From CAYYMX01 sp964473045 (GTDB taxonomy: Bacteria; Pseudomonadota; Alphaproteobacteria; Methylaequorales; Methylaequoraceae): a stretch of DNA of 26,645 nucleotides. The notes beneath the pieces are model-generated. The model did no database searches. It saw only the letters and a program-made list of their open reading frames with translations, and was not told the DNA's origin. Position numbers and translations under genes: made by a program. Positions 1 through 8,319 of the stretch are shown one piece after another (the stretch's first letter is position 1; every line of letters begins with the position of its first letter). The DNA is taken from NCBI GenBank assembly GCA_964473045.1, contig CAYYMX010000010.1, positions 1 to 26,645 of the forward strand, in the 5' to 3' direction.

Positions 1-293
1 CAAAAAGCTGGCCAGCGACTTCTTATATGGACTATGTCAGGTTTTATTTTTTTTAGAAGACCATAAATTCTTGCTCTATTAACTAAAAGATTTAATATTC
101 CTTTTTTTTTGATGTTTAGATTGTAATGAGACACTCCTTTATATTTATATTTTTCAGCCATATCGCCTCCTGCAGATATAATAGTTGCATTAAAACCATA
201 TTCATTGGAAACCTTGGCTATATCCAGTGTTCCTCTTTCTACTCCACCACCACTTAGATCAAGTGATGGAAGTATTTGTAAAATAGTTTTCAT
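1..293 (-). CDS. Glycosyltransferase family 4, N-terminal part (runs off window)
   Basis: The first 97 codons of a gene that continues beyond the left edge. The protein opens with MKTILQILPSLDLSGGGVER, the glycine-rich N-terminal nucleotide-sugar-binding loop seen in GT4 glycosyltransferases (typically LPxLxxGGVERGTLxxA), and continues with a Rossmann-like pattern ending in IKPDIVHIRSRWPAF, where the family often has DIVHxRSR. Such enzymes transfer sugars from activated donors in envelope polysaccharide or LPS synthesis; the substrate cannot be read here. The ATG at 293 overlaps the TGA stop of the upstream SDR gene as ATGA, so the two are probably translationally coupled. The C-terminal catalytic domain is outside the window. 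Confidence 0.8.
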   Translation of the reverse strand, partial: MKTILQILPSLDLSGGGVERGTLDIAKVSNEYGFNATIISAGGDMAEKYKYKGVSHYNLNIKKKGILNLLVNRARIYGLLKKIKPDIVHIRSRWPAF

Positions 294-1156
294 AAAGATA
301 AATCTGTATATATTTTTTTTAGTCCTAATTTATAATTTCTGAATTTGGGTGTCCAATCTAATATTTTTTTTATTTTAATGTTCAGAACTCTCTTGTTGTC
401 ATAATAGAAACTCAAAGTTTTTTTATTAAGTCGTTCATCATTAATGTTCACTTTTTCAGGTAATGGGATTTTCATTAAGTTGCAAGCGTACTGAATTACC
501 TTATAAGATTCACAAGGATAATCGTCAGTAATATTAAAAATTTCTCCAGGGGTTGGGTTGGACAAACTTTTCAAAATTGCTGAAGAAATATCATCAACAT
601 GAATTCTGGAGAAATAGTGTTTTTTTTTTTCTATAGAAAGATTTTTTTTTGATTTAAGTTTATCAATAAAAGATCTTCCTGGACCATAGATCCCTGGTAG
701 CCTAAAAATATGCATTGGCAGGCTAAATTTAGAAAAAAGATCTAGGTTTTGTTTTTCTGCTTTAAGCCTATTGATACCTCTAATAGATGAAGGTTTAGTT
801 TCTGAATTTTCATCAACCCAACTTCCAAAATGATTTCCATATACACTTGTTGATGAAAAAAATCCGTACCATTTTATAGATTTAGAATTTTTTGATAAAA
901 GATTCTTAAATTTCTTTAAAACTAAATCTCCATTTTTATCTGGAGGAATTGAATTTAGTACATGGGTAGTTTTTTCAAAATAAAATTCTTTTTTTTTAAA
1001 AAAGTCATCAATTTTGATTCTTGTTAAATTAAACTTCGCATCAAACCGTTCTTTTTTTATTACTTTGTTGTGTGTACAAATGATATCAAAGTCTTTAGGT
1101 AAATTTGGGATTATAAATCTAGAACAATAGCCTGCTCCAAAAAAAATTATTTTCAT
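290..1156 (-). CDS. YeeZ-like NAD(P)-binding SDR-family protein
   Basis: A 288-residue Rossmann-fold protein of the epimerase/dehydratase superfamily, closest in pattern to the atypical YeeZ-type SDRs. Visible motifs are the nucleotide-binding loop FGAGYCS (6-12), the THVLNSIPP strand (64-72), FSSTSVYG (100-107), WVDENS (113-118) and RLPGIYGPG (152-160). The usual YxxxK catalytic pair is not evident: the aligned stretch reads GINRLKAEK without the tyrosine, as in atypical members, so a catalytic role is uncertain. I chose ATG at 1156, because it starts directly at the Rossmann strand and lies 1 nt after the LysR stop; an in-frame ATG at 1192 would overlap lysR. The context with a GT4 gene suggests sugar or envelope metabolism, by inference only. 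Confidence 0.78.
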   Translation of the reverse strand: MKIIFFGAGYCSRFIIPNLPKDFDIICTHNKVIKKERFDAKFNLTRIKIDDFFKKKEFYFEKTTHVLNSIPPDKNGDLVLKKFKNLLSKNSKSIKWYGFFSSTSVYGNHFGSWVDENSETKPSSIRGINRLKAEKQNLDLFSKFSLPMHIFRLPGIYGPGRSFIDKLKSKKNLSIEKKKHYFSRIHVDDISSAILKSLSNPTPGEIFNITDDYPCESYKVIQYACNLMKIPLPEKVNINDERLNKKTLSFYYDNKRVLNIKIKKILDWTPKFRNYKLGLKKIYTDLSL

Positions 1157-1157
1157 T

Positions 1158-2051
1158 TTAAGCGGATTGAATTTGATTTCTAATCCAGTCAAATGCTGGA
1201 TGATTTGTAAGTTCCTTATGCCACAATAGTCTTGTTTGTCTTATTTCTAAATCTATGGGTAACTCAACAATAGAAAAGTTATAATTTTTTGCCATTCTTT
1301 GTGCGGTCTTGGATGGTAGTGTTATTATTAGATCAGTGTTTTTAATAATTAATGGAGCTAAAGTTACCAAATCTATTCTAACAAAGATTTCTCTTTCTAA
1401 ATCTATTTGACCAAGGGATCTATCAATAGGGGATATTGGTGCATCCATAGGAGCGACTCTAAGGTGCTTAGATTTAAGATATTGATCAATTGACAATTTT
1501 TTTTCTTTAGCAAATTTGTGATCTTTTTTCATCATACACACATACTTTTCGGTAAACAGATTTACCATGCCGAACCTATTCGAAACACTTTCAAACCTTC
1601 CAATGGCAAAGTCTATTTCGTTGTTATCAAGAAGTTTGATTGCTTCATTCCCTTGTTCAGTACTTACACATAGAGAAGAATTAGGGGAATATTTTTCTAA
1701 AAAAGAAACTACATTTGGTAAAATTAAAGGAGCTACATCATCAGAAATGGAAATGCGATACATTTTTTTTGTTGTGAGAGGATCAAAATTTATTGAAGAT
1801 AATGATACTTCCAAGGCGTTAAGTGCTGAATTTATAGGTAGAGAAAGTTCATTAGCTCTAGGGGTTGGTCTCATTCCTTTAGGCCCTCTAATAAAAAGCT
1901 CATCCTTAATTAAATAACGTAGTCTGTTAAGTGCATTGCTCATAGCTGGTTGAGTTATACCAACCTTTTTGCTAGCCCTTGTAACGTTTCGTTCTTCAAA
2001 AAGAGCTCTAAAAACTACTAATAGATTTAGATCAAAGTTTTTAATATTCAT
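1158..2051 (-). CDS. LysR-family transcriptional regulator (NodD/PcpR-like subgroup)
   Basis: A 297-residue LysR regulator of normal family length. The N-terminal winged helix-turn-helix occupies about residues 7-65 (FDLNLLVVFRALFEERNVTR, then GITQPAMSNALNRLR and the wing LFIRGPKGMRPTPRA), a pattern typical of the NodD/PcpR-like branch. Residues about 95-297 form the periplasmic-binding-protein-like effector domain. It is the first gene of a minus-strand cluster with the SDR and GT4 genes and is divergent from uppP across 2052-2142. LysR proteins commonly control divergent genes and themselves, but I could not identify a clear T-N11-A operator in that AT-rich gap. The ligand is unknown. Confidence 0.9.
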   Translation of the reverse strand: MNIKNFDLNLLVVFRALFEERNVTRASKKVGITQPAMSNALNRLRYLIKDELFIRGPKGMRPTPRANELSLPINSALNALEVSLSSINFDPLTTKKMYRISISDDVAPLILPNVVSFLEKYSPNSSLCVSTEQGNEAIKLLDNNEIDFAIGRFESVSNRFGMVNLFTEKYVCMMKKDHKFAKEKKLSIDQYLKSKHLRVAPMDAPISPIDRSLGQIDLEREIFVRIDLVTLAPLIIKNTDLIITLPSKTAQRMAKNYNFSIVELPIDLEIRQTRLLWHKELTNHPAFDWIRNQIQSA

Positions 2052-2142
2052 AAAATAAATTAAAGCATAGAAGAAAAATAAGTAACAGAAATTTTTTTTA
2101 ATTTAAATTTAATTTATTATTGTTTAGAGTATTTTTATAATA

Positions 2143-2955
2143 ATGAATTTTGCAATTTTAGCTTATGCTTTTATCCAAGGGTTTACCGAGTTTCTTCCCG
2201 TTAGTTCCCAAGGACATCTTATTTTCTTTAATTATTATTTTCCTATTCATAATTTTACCCAATTAAGTATTTCTGAACTTACTATTGTTGCTCACTTTGG
2301 ATCTTTTTTTGCGATTTGTATTTATTATCGCAGATTGTTATTTAGAGTCTTAATCTCAGTAAGATTTATAACGAGACCAGATATAGATAGAAATGCAGAA
2401 ATTCTGCTAAATTTGATTGTTGCAACGATTCCAATTTGTTTTGCTGGATATTATTTTGCAAAACTAGTTTATTTAGATGAGAAAACTTTGATAACTATAA
2501 TTGGATATACAAGTGTTATTTTTGGAATAATACTTTATCTAACAGATAAGTTTTGTTTAAGAATAAGAAATATTGAAACAATTAAAAAAAGCACAGCTTT
2601 TTTTATTGGATTAAGTCAGTGTTTAGCTTTGTTTCCAGGAGTTAGTAGAGCAGGAGCCGTATTATCATATATGCGATTTAATGGGTTTACTAGAGAACAG
2701 GCCTTGCTTTTTTGTAACATGATGAGCATCCCCGTAATTTTTAGCGCGCTTATTTTTATGCTCACAAAAAATTTTGATGCAATGCTAATTGATAATTTTT
2801 TGAACCTTTATGTCATATTGATTTTTTTTTTTAGTCTACTATTCTCAATAATTTTTATACACTTCTTTGTTTCATGGGTTCGAAAATCTTCTTTTCTGAT
2901 TTTTGTTATTTATAGGGTAGTGTTTGGCTTAGTAATAATTTTTTGGTTCTTATAG
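2143..2955 (+). CDS. uppP: Undecaprenyl-diphosphatase (UppP/BacA)
   Basis: A 270-residue polytopic inner-membrane protein with the two UppP signatures: QGFTEFLPVSSQGH (12-25), matching the (E/Q)xxxE motif with Q12 and E16, and FPGVSRAG (164-171), matching PGxSR with R169. UppP dephosphorylates undecaprenyl diphosphate to regenerate the lipid carrier for peptidoglycan and O-antigen units. Many hydrophobic segments and a length near the usual 265-275 residues agree. The family usually has Ser where A170 stands, a mild deviation. The 3' end overlaps the convergent NDUFA9-like gene by 6 nt. Confidence 0.95.
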   Translation: MNFAILAYAFIQGFTEFLPVSSQGHLIFFNYYFPIHNFTQLSISELTIVAHFGSFFAICIYYRRLLFRVLISVRFITRPDIDRNAEILLNLIVATIPICFAGYYFAKLVYLDEKTLITIIGYTSVIFGIILYLTDKFCLRIRNIETIKKSTAFFIGLSQCLALFPGVSRAGAVLSYMRFNGFTREQALLFCNMMSIPVIFSALIFMLTKNFDAMLIDNFLNLYVILIFFFSLLFSIIFIHFFVSWVRKSSFLIFVIYRVVFGLVIIFWFL

Positions 2956-3906
2956 GTAAGAAGCAACTTTAACCTCCATTGATCTAGGGTTTTTTATATA
3001 TTTCTGTAAGTTTTTCAAACCTTTCTTGGAAACACTGTCAACTTTAAGTAATTTTATTTGATCAGATGTTAATAAAGGTTTTGGGAGTAAACTAAAAAAG
3101 AATCCAAGAATTTCTGCTATAAAAAATGGAATAGGTAAATATATTCTTTTTTTATTCTTAGCACTCAAAATAATATCAAAGATTTGTCTAAATGTTCTAA
3201 TATTTGGTCCTGCTAAATCATAAGATCTATTTTTTTTATTAGAAATTATTAGAAGATAATCTACAAGATCTCCAATATATAAAGGTTGAAACCTAACCTT
3301 TTTTTTAAAATCAATTTTGGGTAAAAAACCTTTCCAAAAATCTACTTTAGGGGTTCCAATTATTGGCAAAAATGGACTGAGTTTAGATATATTATAAAAA
3401 AGATTTGTAAAATTATCTCCTTTACCAAAGACAACGCTTGGTCGAATAATGATGGCATTAGGAAAATACTTTTTAATTTCCATCTCTCCATTTAGCTTTG
3501 ATTGTGCATATAATGACTTTTTGACTTTTTCAATGTTTAAAGCGGACAAATGTAAAAATGATCTAACTTTCATTTTTGCAGCTACCTTGGCAATCATTTT
3601 AGGAATTTCCGTATGAACAAAATTGAAACTTGTGTTTTTGCTTTCATTAAGAATACCTATAAGATTAAAAACTATGTTGGCATCTTTCAAAAGTATTTCT
3701 AGATTTTTTTCATCAAAAAACTCAATTTTTTTGGTTGAGACTTGGCCTGGTTCACCGGCAGAAAAAAATCTTTTTTTTACATTTATTTTTCTTGTAATTA
3801 TATCAACCTGACAAGATTCTTTGCATAACTTATATACTAACTGAGAACCAATAAAACCGGTTCCACCAAAAACAACAACTTTTTTTCCTTCTAATTGTGA
3901 AAACAT
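2950..3906 (-). CDS. NDUFA9-like NAD(P)-binding protein (complex I-associated type)
   Basis: A 318-residue SDR-fold protein. It has the nucleotide-binding motif VFGGTGFIGSQL (12-23), the FLHLSAL strand carrying Ser121 (118-124), YAQSK (133-137) as a YxxxK pair and IIIRPSVVFGKGDNF (152-166). The sequence style matches alphaproteobacterial relatives of the mitochondrial complex I subunit NDUFA9 (SDR_a1). In mitochondria this subunit binds NADPH structurally; in bacteria its role is not firmly known. It is convergent with uppP, a pairing often seen in alphaproteobacteria, and divergent from the RNase D gene. The function is inferred from family only. Confidence 0.8.
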   Translation of the reverse strand: MFSQLEGKKVVVFGGTGFIGSQLVYKLCKESCQVDIITRKINVKKRFFSAGEPGQVSTKKIEFFDEKNLEILLKDANIVFNLIGILNESKNTSFNFVHTEIPKMIAKVAAKMKVRSFLHLSALNIEKVKKSLYAQSKLNGEMEIKKYFPNAIIIRPSVVFGKGDNFTNLFYNISKLSPFLPIIGTPKVDFWKGFLPKIDFKKKVRFQPLYIGDLVDYLLIISNKKNRSYDLAGPNIRTFRQIFDIILSAKNKKRIYLPIPFFIAEILGFFFSLLPKPLLTSDQIKLLKVDSVSKKGLKNLQKYIKNPRSMEVKVASYL

Positions 3907-3926
3907 TATTTAAATTTTTATATGAA

Positions 3927-3955
3927 TTGTTTTGTAAGTTAGGTATTAATATCAT
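3927..3955 (+). promoter_or_regulatory. Candidate sigma70-type promoter of the RNase D-lpt-ptsN run
   Basis: A TTGTTT hexamer (3927-3932) and a TATCAT hexamer (3950-3955) are separated by 17 nt, with the first gene's ATG at 3974, giving a leader of about 12 nt. The hexamers are only moderate matches and the region is AT-rich, so a chance match is possible. Confidence 0.3.
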
Positions 3956-3973
3956 ATTAGAATTTTTCAAAAA

Positions 3974-4621
3974 ATGAAAAGATTTAAATTAAAAGATTGT
4001 TGTATTTTTTTATATGAAAATGATCTTCCTGATTCACTTAAGTTTGGTGATAAGGTTTCAATTGATACAGAAACAACTGGTTTATCTTTGGTTAGAGATA
4101 GATTGTGTTTGGTGCAAATTGGCACAACAGAAAAAGAATGCCATATAGTTAAATTTTCCCCGTCATTTTTTAAAAATAATTTCAAACCAAAAAACTTAAT
4201 TAATTTGTTAGCTGATGAAAAGATAGAAAAAATTTTTCACTATGCAAGATTTGATATCGCTATGATAAGCAAATTTTTAAAAGTCGAATGCAAGAAAGTT
4301 TTTTGTACAAAAATTGCTTCAAAACTTGTAAGAACATATACAGAAAAACATGGATTGAAGGATTTGTGCAAAGAATTGCTTGATGTTGATTTAAATAAAT
4401 CTCAACAATCAACCGACTGGTCATCTGAAACACTTTCAGAAAGTCAATTGAAATACGCTGCATACGATGTAATGTTTCTTTTTGATTTGAAATCAAAATT
4501 AGAAAAAATGCTGCACAGGGAAAAAAGATATGAAATCGCAAAATCAATTTTTAATTTTCTTCCAACTAGAATTAAACTAGATTTTCTAGGTTGGTCAGAT
4601 ATTGATATTTTTTCTCATTAA
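3974..4621 (+). CDS. rnd: Ribonuclease D-like DEDDy 3'-5' exonuclease
   Basis: A 215-residue exonuclease with all DEDDy residues visible: D31 and E33 in SIDTETTGL, D94 in HYARFDIAMI, and the Y161/D165 pair in YAAYDVMFLFDLK. These residues bind two metal ions for 3'-5' trimming of RNA such as tRNA precursors. It is about 200 residues long, the short form common in alphaproteobacteria, and lacks the C-terminal HRDC domains of E. coli RNase D (375 residues). It sits 8 nt before kdsD at the head of the lpt block, its usual alphaproteobacterial place. Confidence 0.9.
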   Translation: MKRFKLKDCCIFLYENDLPDSLKFGDKVSIDTETTGLSLVRDRLCLVQIGTTEKECHIVKFSPSFFKNNFKPKNLINLLADEKIEKIFHYARFDIAMISKFLKVECKKVFCTKIASKLVRTYTEKHGLKDLCKELLDVDLNKSQQSTDWSSETLSESQLKYAAYDVMFLFDLKSKLEKMLHREKRYEIAKSIFNFLPTRIKLDFLGWSDIDIFSH

Positions 4622-4629
4622 AGAATATT

Positions 4630-5571
4630 ATGGAAGTTTCAACTGGAAAATCTGTAATAGAAAAAGAAATTAAGGCACTCAATATTTTAATGAAAGATAT
4701 TTCATTATCTTTCAAAGAGGCTGTAAATATCCTATTTAATGTTAAGGGTAAGATTGTTATTTCAGGAATTGGAAAAAGTGGCCATGTTGGGTGTAAAATT
4801 TCGTCTACTCTTTCATCGGTAGGCTCACCTTCTTTTTTTATTCATCCAAGTGAGGCAAATCATGGAGATTTAGGAATGATAAACAAAAATGATTGTGCCA
4901 TTCTTATTTCTAATTCGGGTGAAACTTCAGAGCTTTTTAACTTGATAATACATTGTAAAAAATTAAGAATTCCTATTATTTCAATTACAAGTAATTCAAA
5001 AAGTACTCTAGCTAAAAAATCTGATGTTATTCTTTTGATTCCAAAAAATATTGAAGCTTGTCCTTTAGCATTAGCTCCAACCAGTTCAACAACTTGTACT
5101 CTGGTCCTTGGAGATGCAATAGCTGTAACTCTATTAAAAAAAAGAGGATTTACATCCAATGATTTTTTTGAGCTTCATCCAGGTGGAAAGCTTGGACAGA
5201 TGCTTTTAAAAGTAAGTGATGTTATGAAAACCAATAAAATGATTCCACTTATTAAAAGAAACCAAAAGATGAGTAAAGCAATATTAGAAATGACTTCAAA
5301 AGGTCAAGGGTGTGTTGGAGTTGTAAGTGAAAGGTCTGGAAATTTGGTTGGGATAATTACTGATGGTGATTTGAGAAGAAATATGAGCACTTCTTTATTA
5401 AGCAAGTCAATTGAAAATGTTATGACTAGTAAACCTAAAACACTTGAGCCTGACATACTTGTGTCTCAAGCCCTAAAATTAATGAATGCACAATCTATTA
5501 CAAATTATTTTATTACAAAAAACAAAAAACCTGTAGGTATTATTCATTTGCACGATATTTTGAGAAAATAA
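4630..5571 (+). CDS. kdsD: Arabinose-5-phosphate isomerase (KpsF/GutQ/KdsD family)
   Basis: A 313-residue enzyme interconverting ribulose-5-phosphate and arabinose-5-phosphate, the first step to KDO for lipopolysaccharide core. An N-terminal SIS domain (about 35-175) shows SGIGKSGHVG (45-54), SEANHGDLGMI (74-84) and SNSGET (94-99), followed by the family motif HPGGKLG (183-189). Two CBS domains follow at about 198-250 and 262-313. The length is near the usual 320-330. It is 7 nt upstream of lptC. kdsC, which lies between kdsD and lptC in E. coli, is absent from this locus. Confidence 0.93.
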   Translation: MEVSTGKSVIEKEIKALNILMKDISLSFKEAVNILFNVKGKIVISGIGKSGHVGCKISSTLSSVGSPSFFIHPSEANHGDLGMINKNDCAILISNSGETSELFNLIIHCKKLRIPIISITSNSKSTLAKKSDVILLIPKNIEACPLALAPTSSTTCTLVLGDAIAVTLLKKRGFTSNDFFELHPGGKLGQMLLKVSDVMKTNKMIPLIKRNQKMSKAILEMTSKGQGCVGVVSERSGNLVGIITDGDLRRNMSTSLLSKSIENVMTSKPKTLEPDILVSQALKLMNAQSITNYFITKNKKPVGIIHLHDILRK

Positions 5572-5578
5572 ATTTTCA

Positions 5579-6154
5579 ATGATTAATTATTCTAACTTTA
5601 TAAAAACTTTAAAAAGTCTTTTTTTAATTATTTCTATCCTTTTAGTCTTATTAATTTTAATTAATAAGACTCCTATGAAAAGAATAATGGTTGACAATAA
5701 TGATATAGAAAGAGATGATTTTTTGGGTGTTCATCAGATTTTGTTTAAGCCAAGTTTTATTGGTTTGGATAAAAAAAAACAACCTTTCAAAGTTTCAGCT
5801 ACAAAAGCAACAAAGTTAAATGATTTTGATGAGATCTTTAATTTAGAGAAACCAGTGGGCCAGATTACTAGTAATAATGAGATCTATTTTTTGAGTGGAG
5901 ACTCCGGTTTGTTTGATAAAAGCAAGCAAATTCTTCAACTAGAGGGAGATGTGGTTTTTGAAGATAAAAATTTATTTTCATTCCATACGGAAGAAGCCAG
6001 TGTGGACTTTAAAAAAAAAGTTATATTTGGAAATACTAAAATTACGGGAGGCAAAGAAAATTCATCAATTATTTCTCAAGGATTTAAGATTGTAAATAAA
6101 GGCAATGAAATTTTTTTTACAGGTAGATCAAAATTAATTTTGTCTAAAGATTAG
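5579..6154 (+). CDS. lptC: LPS export protein LptC
   Basis: A 191-residue single-pass inner-membrane protein with a hydrophobic anchor at about residues 12-28 (SLFLIISILLVLLILI) and a C-terminal beta-rich periplasmic domain in the style of the LptC/OstA fold. LptC links the LptB2FG extractor to the LptA bridge. The fold has low sequence conservation, so the call rests on anchor plus domain, size (E. coli LptC is 191 residues) and its position between kdsD and lptA. The stop is followed after 1 nt by the lptA start. Confidence 0.88.
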   Translation: MINYSNFIKTLKSLFLIISILLVLLILINKTPMKRIMVDNNDIERDDFLGVHQILFKPSFIGLDKKKQPFKVSATKATKLNDFDEIFNLEKPVGQITSNNEIYFLSGDSGLFDKSKQILQLEGDVVFEDKNLFSFHTEEASVDFKKKVIFGNTKITGGKENSSIISQGFKIVNKGNEIFFTGRSKLILSKD

Positions 6155-6155
6155 T

Positions 6156-6986
6156 ATGAAAAAGATTTATTTTTTATTCTTTTTATTATGTTTAAATTTT
6201 TCTTTGGTTTACTCTCAACAGCTTACTAACAAAAAAACAGATCAAGAACCTGTTGAGATATACGCTGATGATGGGATTGAGTGGCATAAAAATGATAAAA
6301 AGTATATCGCTAAGGGCAATGCCAAGGCAGTTAGTGGATCAATGATCTTAGAGTCTGACATTATTGAAGCACACTACGATGATTCTAATAGTTCTGATAT
6401 GGATATTTATATGGTTAAAGCCCTTGGGAATGTGATCATAAACGATAAAAAACTAAAAATTGTTGGTGGAAAAACAGCAGAGTATGATTTAAAAAAAGAT
6501 TATTTTAAAATAAATGGTAAAAGAATAAAACTTTTGTCTGAGTTTGATGAATTAAATGCTAATAAGAAAATTGAATATTGGAGAAGTAAGGATGTTGCTG
6601 TAGCTACAGGAAAAGCTGTGGCAATAAAAAAAAATGAATTTACCATCAGGGCAGAAAAGTTGGTTTGGTATTTTTATAAGAACCCAAAAGCTACTAGCGA
6701 AGATAAAATTGATGTTAAAAAGATTATTGGTTTCCAAAATGTTTCTATTAAAACCAATAATGAAGTAGCTTTTAGTGATAAAGCACTCTATAATAGGGAT
6801 AAAGAAATTTGCAAATTATTTGGTAATGTTAAGCTTCAAAAAGGTGATAGTTTTTTGCTAGGAGAGTATGCAGAAATTGATTTGGTTAGAGGAATTAGCA
6901 AATTAATGCCAAAAGGTCCTGGAGATAGTTTCTTAAATGAAGATAGAGTTAAGGCTCTTATAGATAAAGGAGATGGTGGAAAATGA
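6156..6986 (+). CDS. lptA: LPS transport periplasmic protein LptA, long form with doubled OstA region
   Basis: A 276-residue periplasmic protein with a signal peptide at about residues 1-20 (MKKIYFLFFLLCLNFSLVYS). The OstA domain starts with PVEIYADDGIEWHKNDKKYI and AKGNAKAVSGSMILESD. A second stretch of the same character (about 140-250: VAVATGKAVAIKKNEFTIRA, then LFGNVKLQKGDSFLLGEYAE) suggests a second OstA module. E. coli LptA has 185 residues, so this form is about 90 longer. LptA forms the beta-jellyroll filament carrying LPS across the periplasm. The gene overlaps lptB as ATGA (6983-6986). Confidence 0.88.
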   Translation: MKKIYFLFFLLCLNFSLVYSQQLTNKKTDQEPVEIYADDGIEWHKNDKKYIAKGNAKAVSGSMILESDIIEAHYDDSNSSDMDIYMVKALGNVIINDKKLKIVGGKTAEYDLKKDYFKINGKRIKLLSEFDELNANKKIEYWRSKDVAVATGKAVAIKKNEFTIRAEKLVWYFYKNPKATSEDKIDVKKIIGFQNVSIKTNNEVAFSDKALYNRDKEICKLFGNVKLQKGDSFLLGEYAEIDLVRGISKLMPKGPGDSFLNEDRVKALIDKGDGGK

Positions 6987-7735
6987 GTCAAATAGATATC
7001 CCCTTTGTTGCTGTAAATAATCAAGGACTTGAAGTCAGAAATATAACTAAATCCTTTGAAAATAAAAGAGTGTTAAATAACATATCTTTAAATCTTGATA
7101 GGGGTGAGTCTGTTGCCATTCTTGGGCCTAATGGAGCTGGAAAAACAACACTGTTTTATATAATTATGGGTCTAATAAATTCTGACCATGGTTCGGTCTT
7201 TTTGGATAAGAATAATATTTCATCACTACCAATGTACCGGAGGTCAAGGATGGGTGTAGGTTATCTACCTCAAGAATCATCTATTTTCAGAGGAATGACG
7301 GTTGAAGAAAATATTCTTGCAATTTTGGAGACAACTGAGTTAACTAGAGAAGAGCAATCAAAAAAACTTGAAAAACTTCTTGTTGAGTTTGGCATAGAAC
7401 ATATTAGATTTGCATCAGCGCTATCGTTGTCAGGAGGTGAAAGACGAAGACTGGAGATTGCTAGATGTTTAGCATCTCATCCCAATTTTATACTTCTTGA
7501 TGAACCACTTGCTGGTATCGATCCTATAGCAATTCAAGAATTAAAAAAGTTAGTGAGAGATCTAAAAAATCGAAACATAGGGGTTCTAGTTACTGATCAT
7601 AATGTTAAAAGCACACTGGAAATTGTGGATCGTGCATATATAATTTTTGATGGTCGTGTTCTTTTTGAGGGAACTCCTGAACAAATTGTTCAAAATGAAA
7701 AAGTAAGAACTTTTTACTTAGGAAAAAATTTCTGA
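6983..7735 (+). CDS. lptB: LPS export ABC transporter ATP-binding protein LptB
   Basis: A 250-residue ABC ATPase with Walker A GPNGAGKTT (48-56), the Q-loop in LPQESSIFRGMTVEENI, signature LSGGERRR, Walker B FILLDEPLAGID and the switch His in VTDHNV. This matches LptB, which powers LPS extraction together with LptFG. The N-terminal extension of about 14 residues before the ABC core is slightly longer than in E. coli (241 residues). The TGA stop (7733-7735) overlaps a CTG that is the likely start of the next gene. Confidence 0.95.
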   Translation: MSQIDIPFVAVNNQGLEVRNITKSFENKRVLNNISLNLDRGESVAILGPNGAGKTTLFYIIMGLINSDHGSVFLDKNNISSLPMYRRSRMGVGYLPQESSIFRGMTVEENILAILETTELTREEQSKKLEKLLVEFGIEHIRFASALSLSGGERRRLEIARCLASHPNFILLDEPLAGIDPIAIQELKKLVRDLKNRNIGVLVTDHNVKSTLEIVDRAYIIFDGRVLFEGTPEQIVQNEKVRTFYLGKNF

Positions 7736-8313
7736 GTCTTCTTAAAAACATATCTGTTTCTGGAAAGCAAACTAAAGTAGGTTTATCATTGACGAATTAT
7801 GTAAATCAAACTTTAGGTAAAACATTAAAAAAATACTTTCAGAACAGCATAGACTCCAATGTTCTATTTTCAAAAGATACTTTTAATTTTAAATGTGAAA
7901 TAAGCATTTTTCTGGAAAATTCAATATTTATAAAAAGCCATGCGTTAAGTAATGATGCTTATGGGGCGTTTAACATTGCTTGTGAGAGGATAAAGAAGAG
8001 AATAAGAAGGTTTCACAGGAAACTTATAGACCATAGAGCAAAAAGCAAAAAGACAGAAAAATTTCTTGAAGCCAGCCAATACATCATTGAAAATCCAGAA
8101 AAAAATGAAAAAAAGATTGATTCAAATGATGATCCTGTGATAATTGCTGAATCTGAGGAATTAATTAAAACACTTTCGGTTAGTGAAGCACTAATGTTGA
8201 TGAGTTTAAATGAACAAAATGCTATTTTTTTTAAAAACCTTAAAACCAGAAGACTGAATATTTTGTATAAACGTATTGATGGGAATGTTGGTTGGCTTGA
8301 TCCAAAAAAATAA
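7732..8313 (+). CDS. hpf: Long-form ribosome hibernation promoting factor, probable CTG start
   Basis: A 193-residue ribosome-associated factor if started at CTG 7732. The N-terminal S30AE domain runs to about residue 115 and begins ISVSGKQTKVG, the conserved family start; the C-terminal dimerisation domain (about 135-193) has LSVSEALMLM and YKRIDGNVGWLDPK. Long HPF dimerises 70S ribosomes into inactive 100S particles. No ATG, GTG or TTG exists between the in-frame stop at 7696 and a TTG at 7789, which would remove the conserved first strand. CTG 7732 forms a CTGA overlap with the lptB stop, just like the ATGA overlap at 6983. The start is inferred; the protein identity is firm. Confidence 0.85.
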   Translation: MSLLKNISVSGKQTKVGLSLTNYVNQTLGKTLKKYFQNSIDSNVLFSKDTFNFKCEISIFLENSIFIKSHALSNDAYGAFNIACERIKKRIRRFHRKLIDHRAKSKKTEKFLEASQYIIENPEKNEKKIDSNDDPVIIAESEELIKTLSVSEALMLMSLNEQNAIFFKNLKTRRLNILYKRIDGNVGWLDPKK

Positions 8314-8319
8314 AAAAAA

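Noticed and set aside
1567..1917. 116-codon ORF opposite lysR, and similar antisense ORFs opposite uppP-to-ahcY genes
   Set aside because: They lie wholly within well-identified genes on the other strand, lack ribosome sites and show no domain pattern.
2136..2141. Perfect TATAAT just before uppP
   Set aside because: It ends 1 nt before the ATG, so its start site would fall inside the coding region; probably chance in AT-rich DNA.
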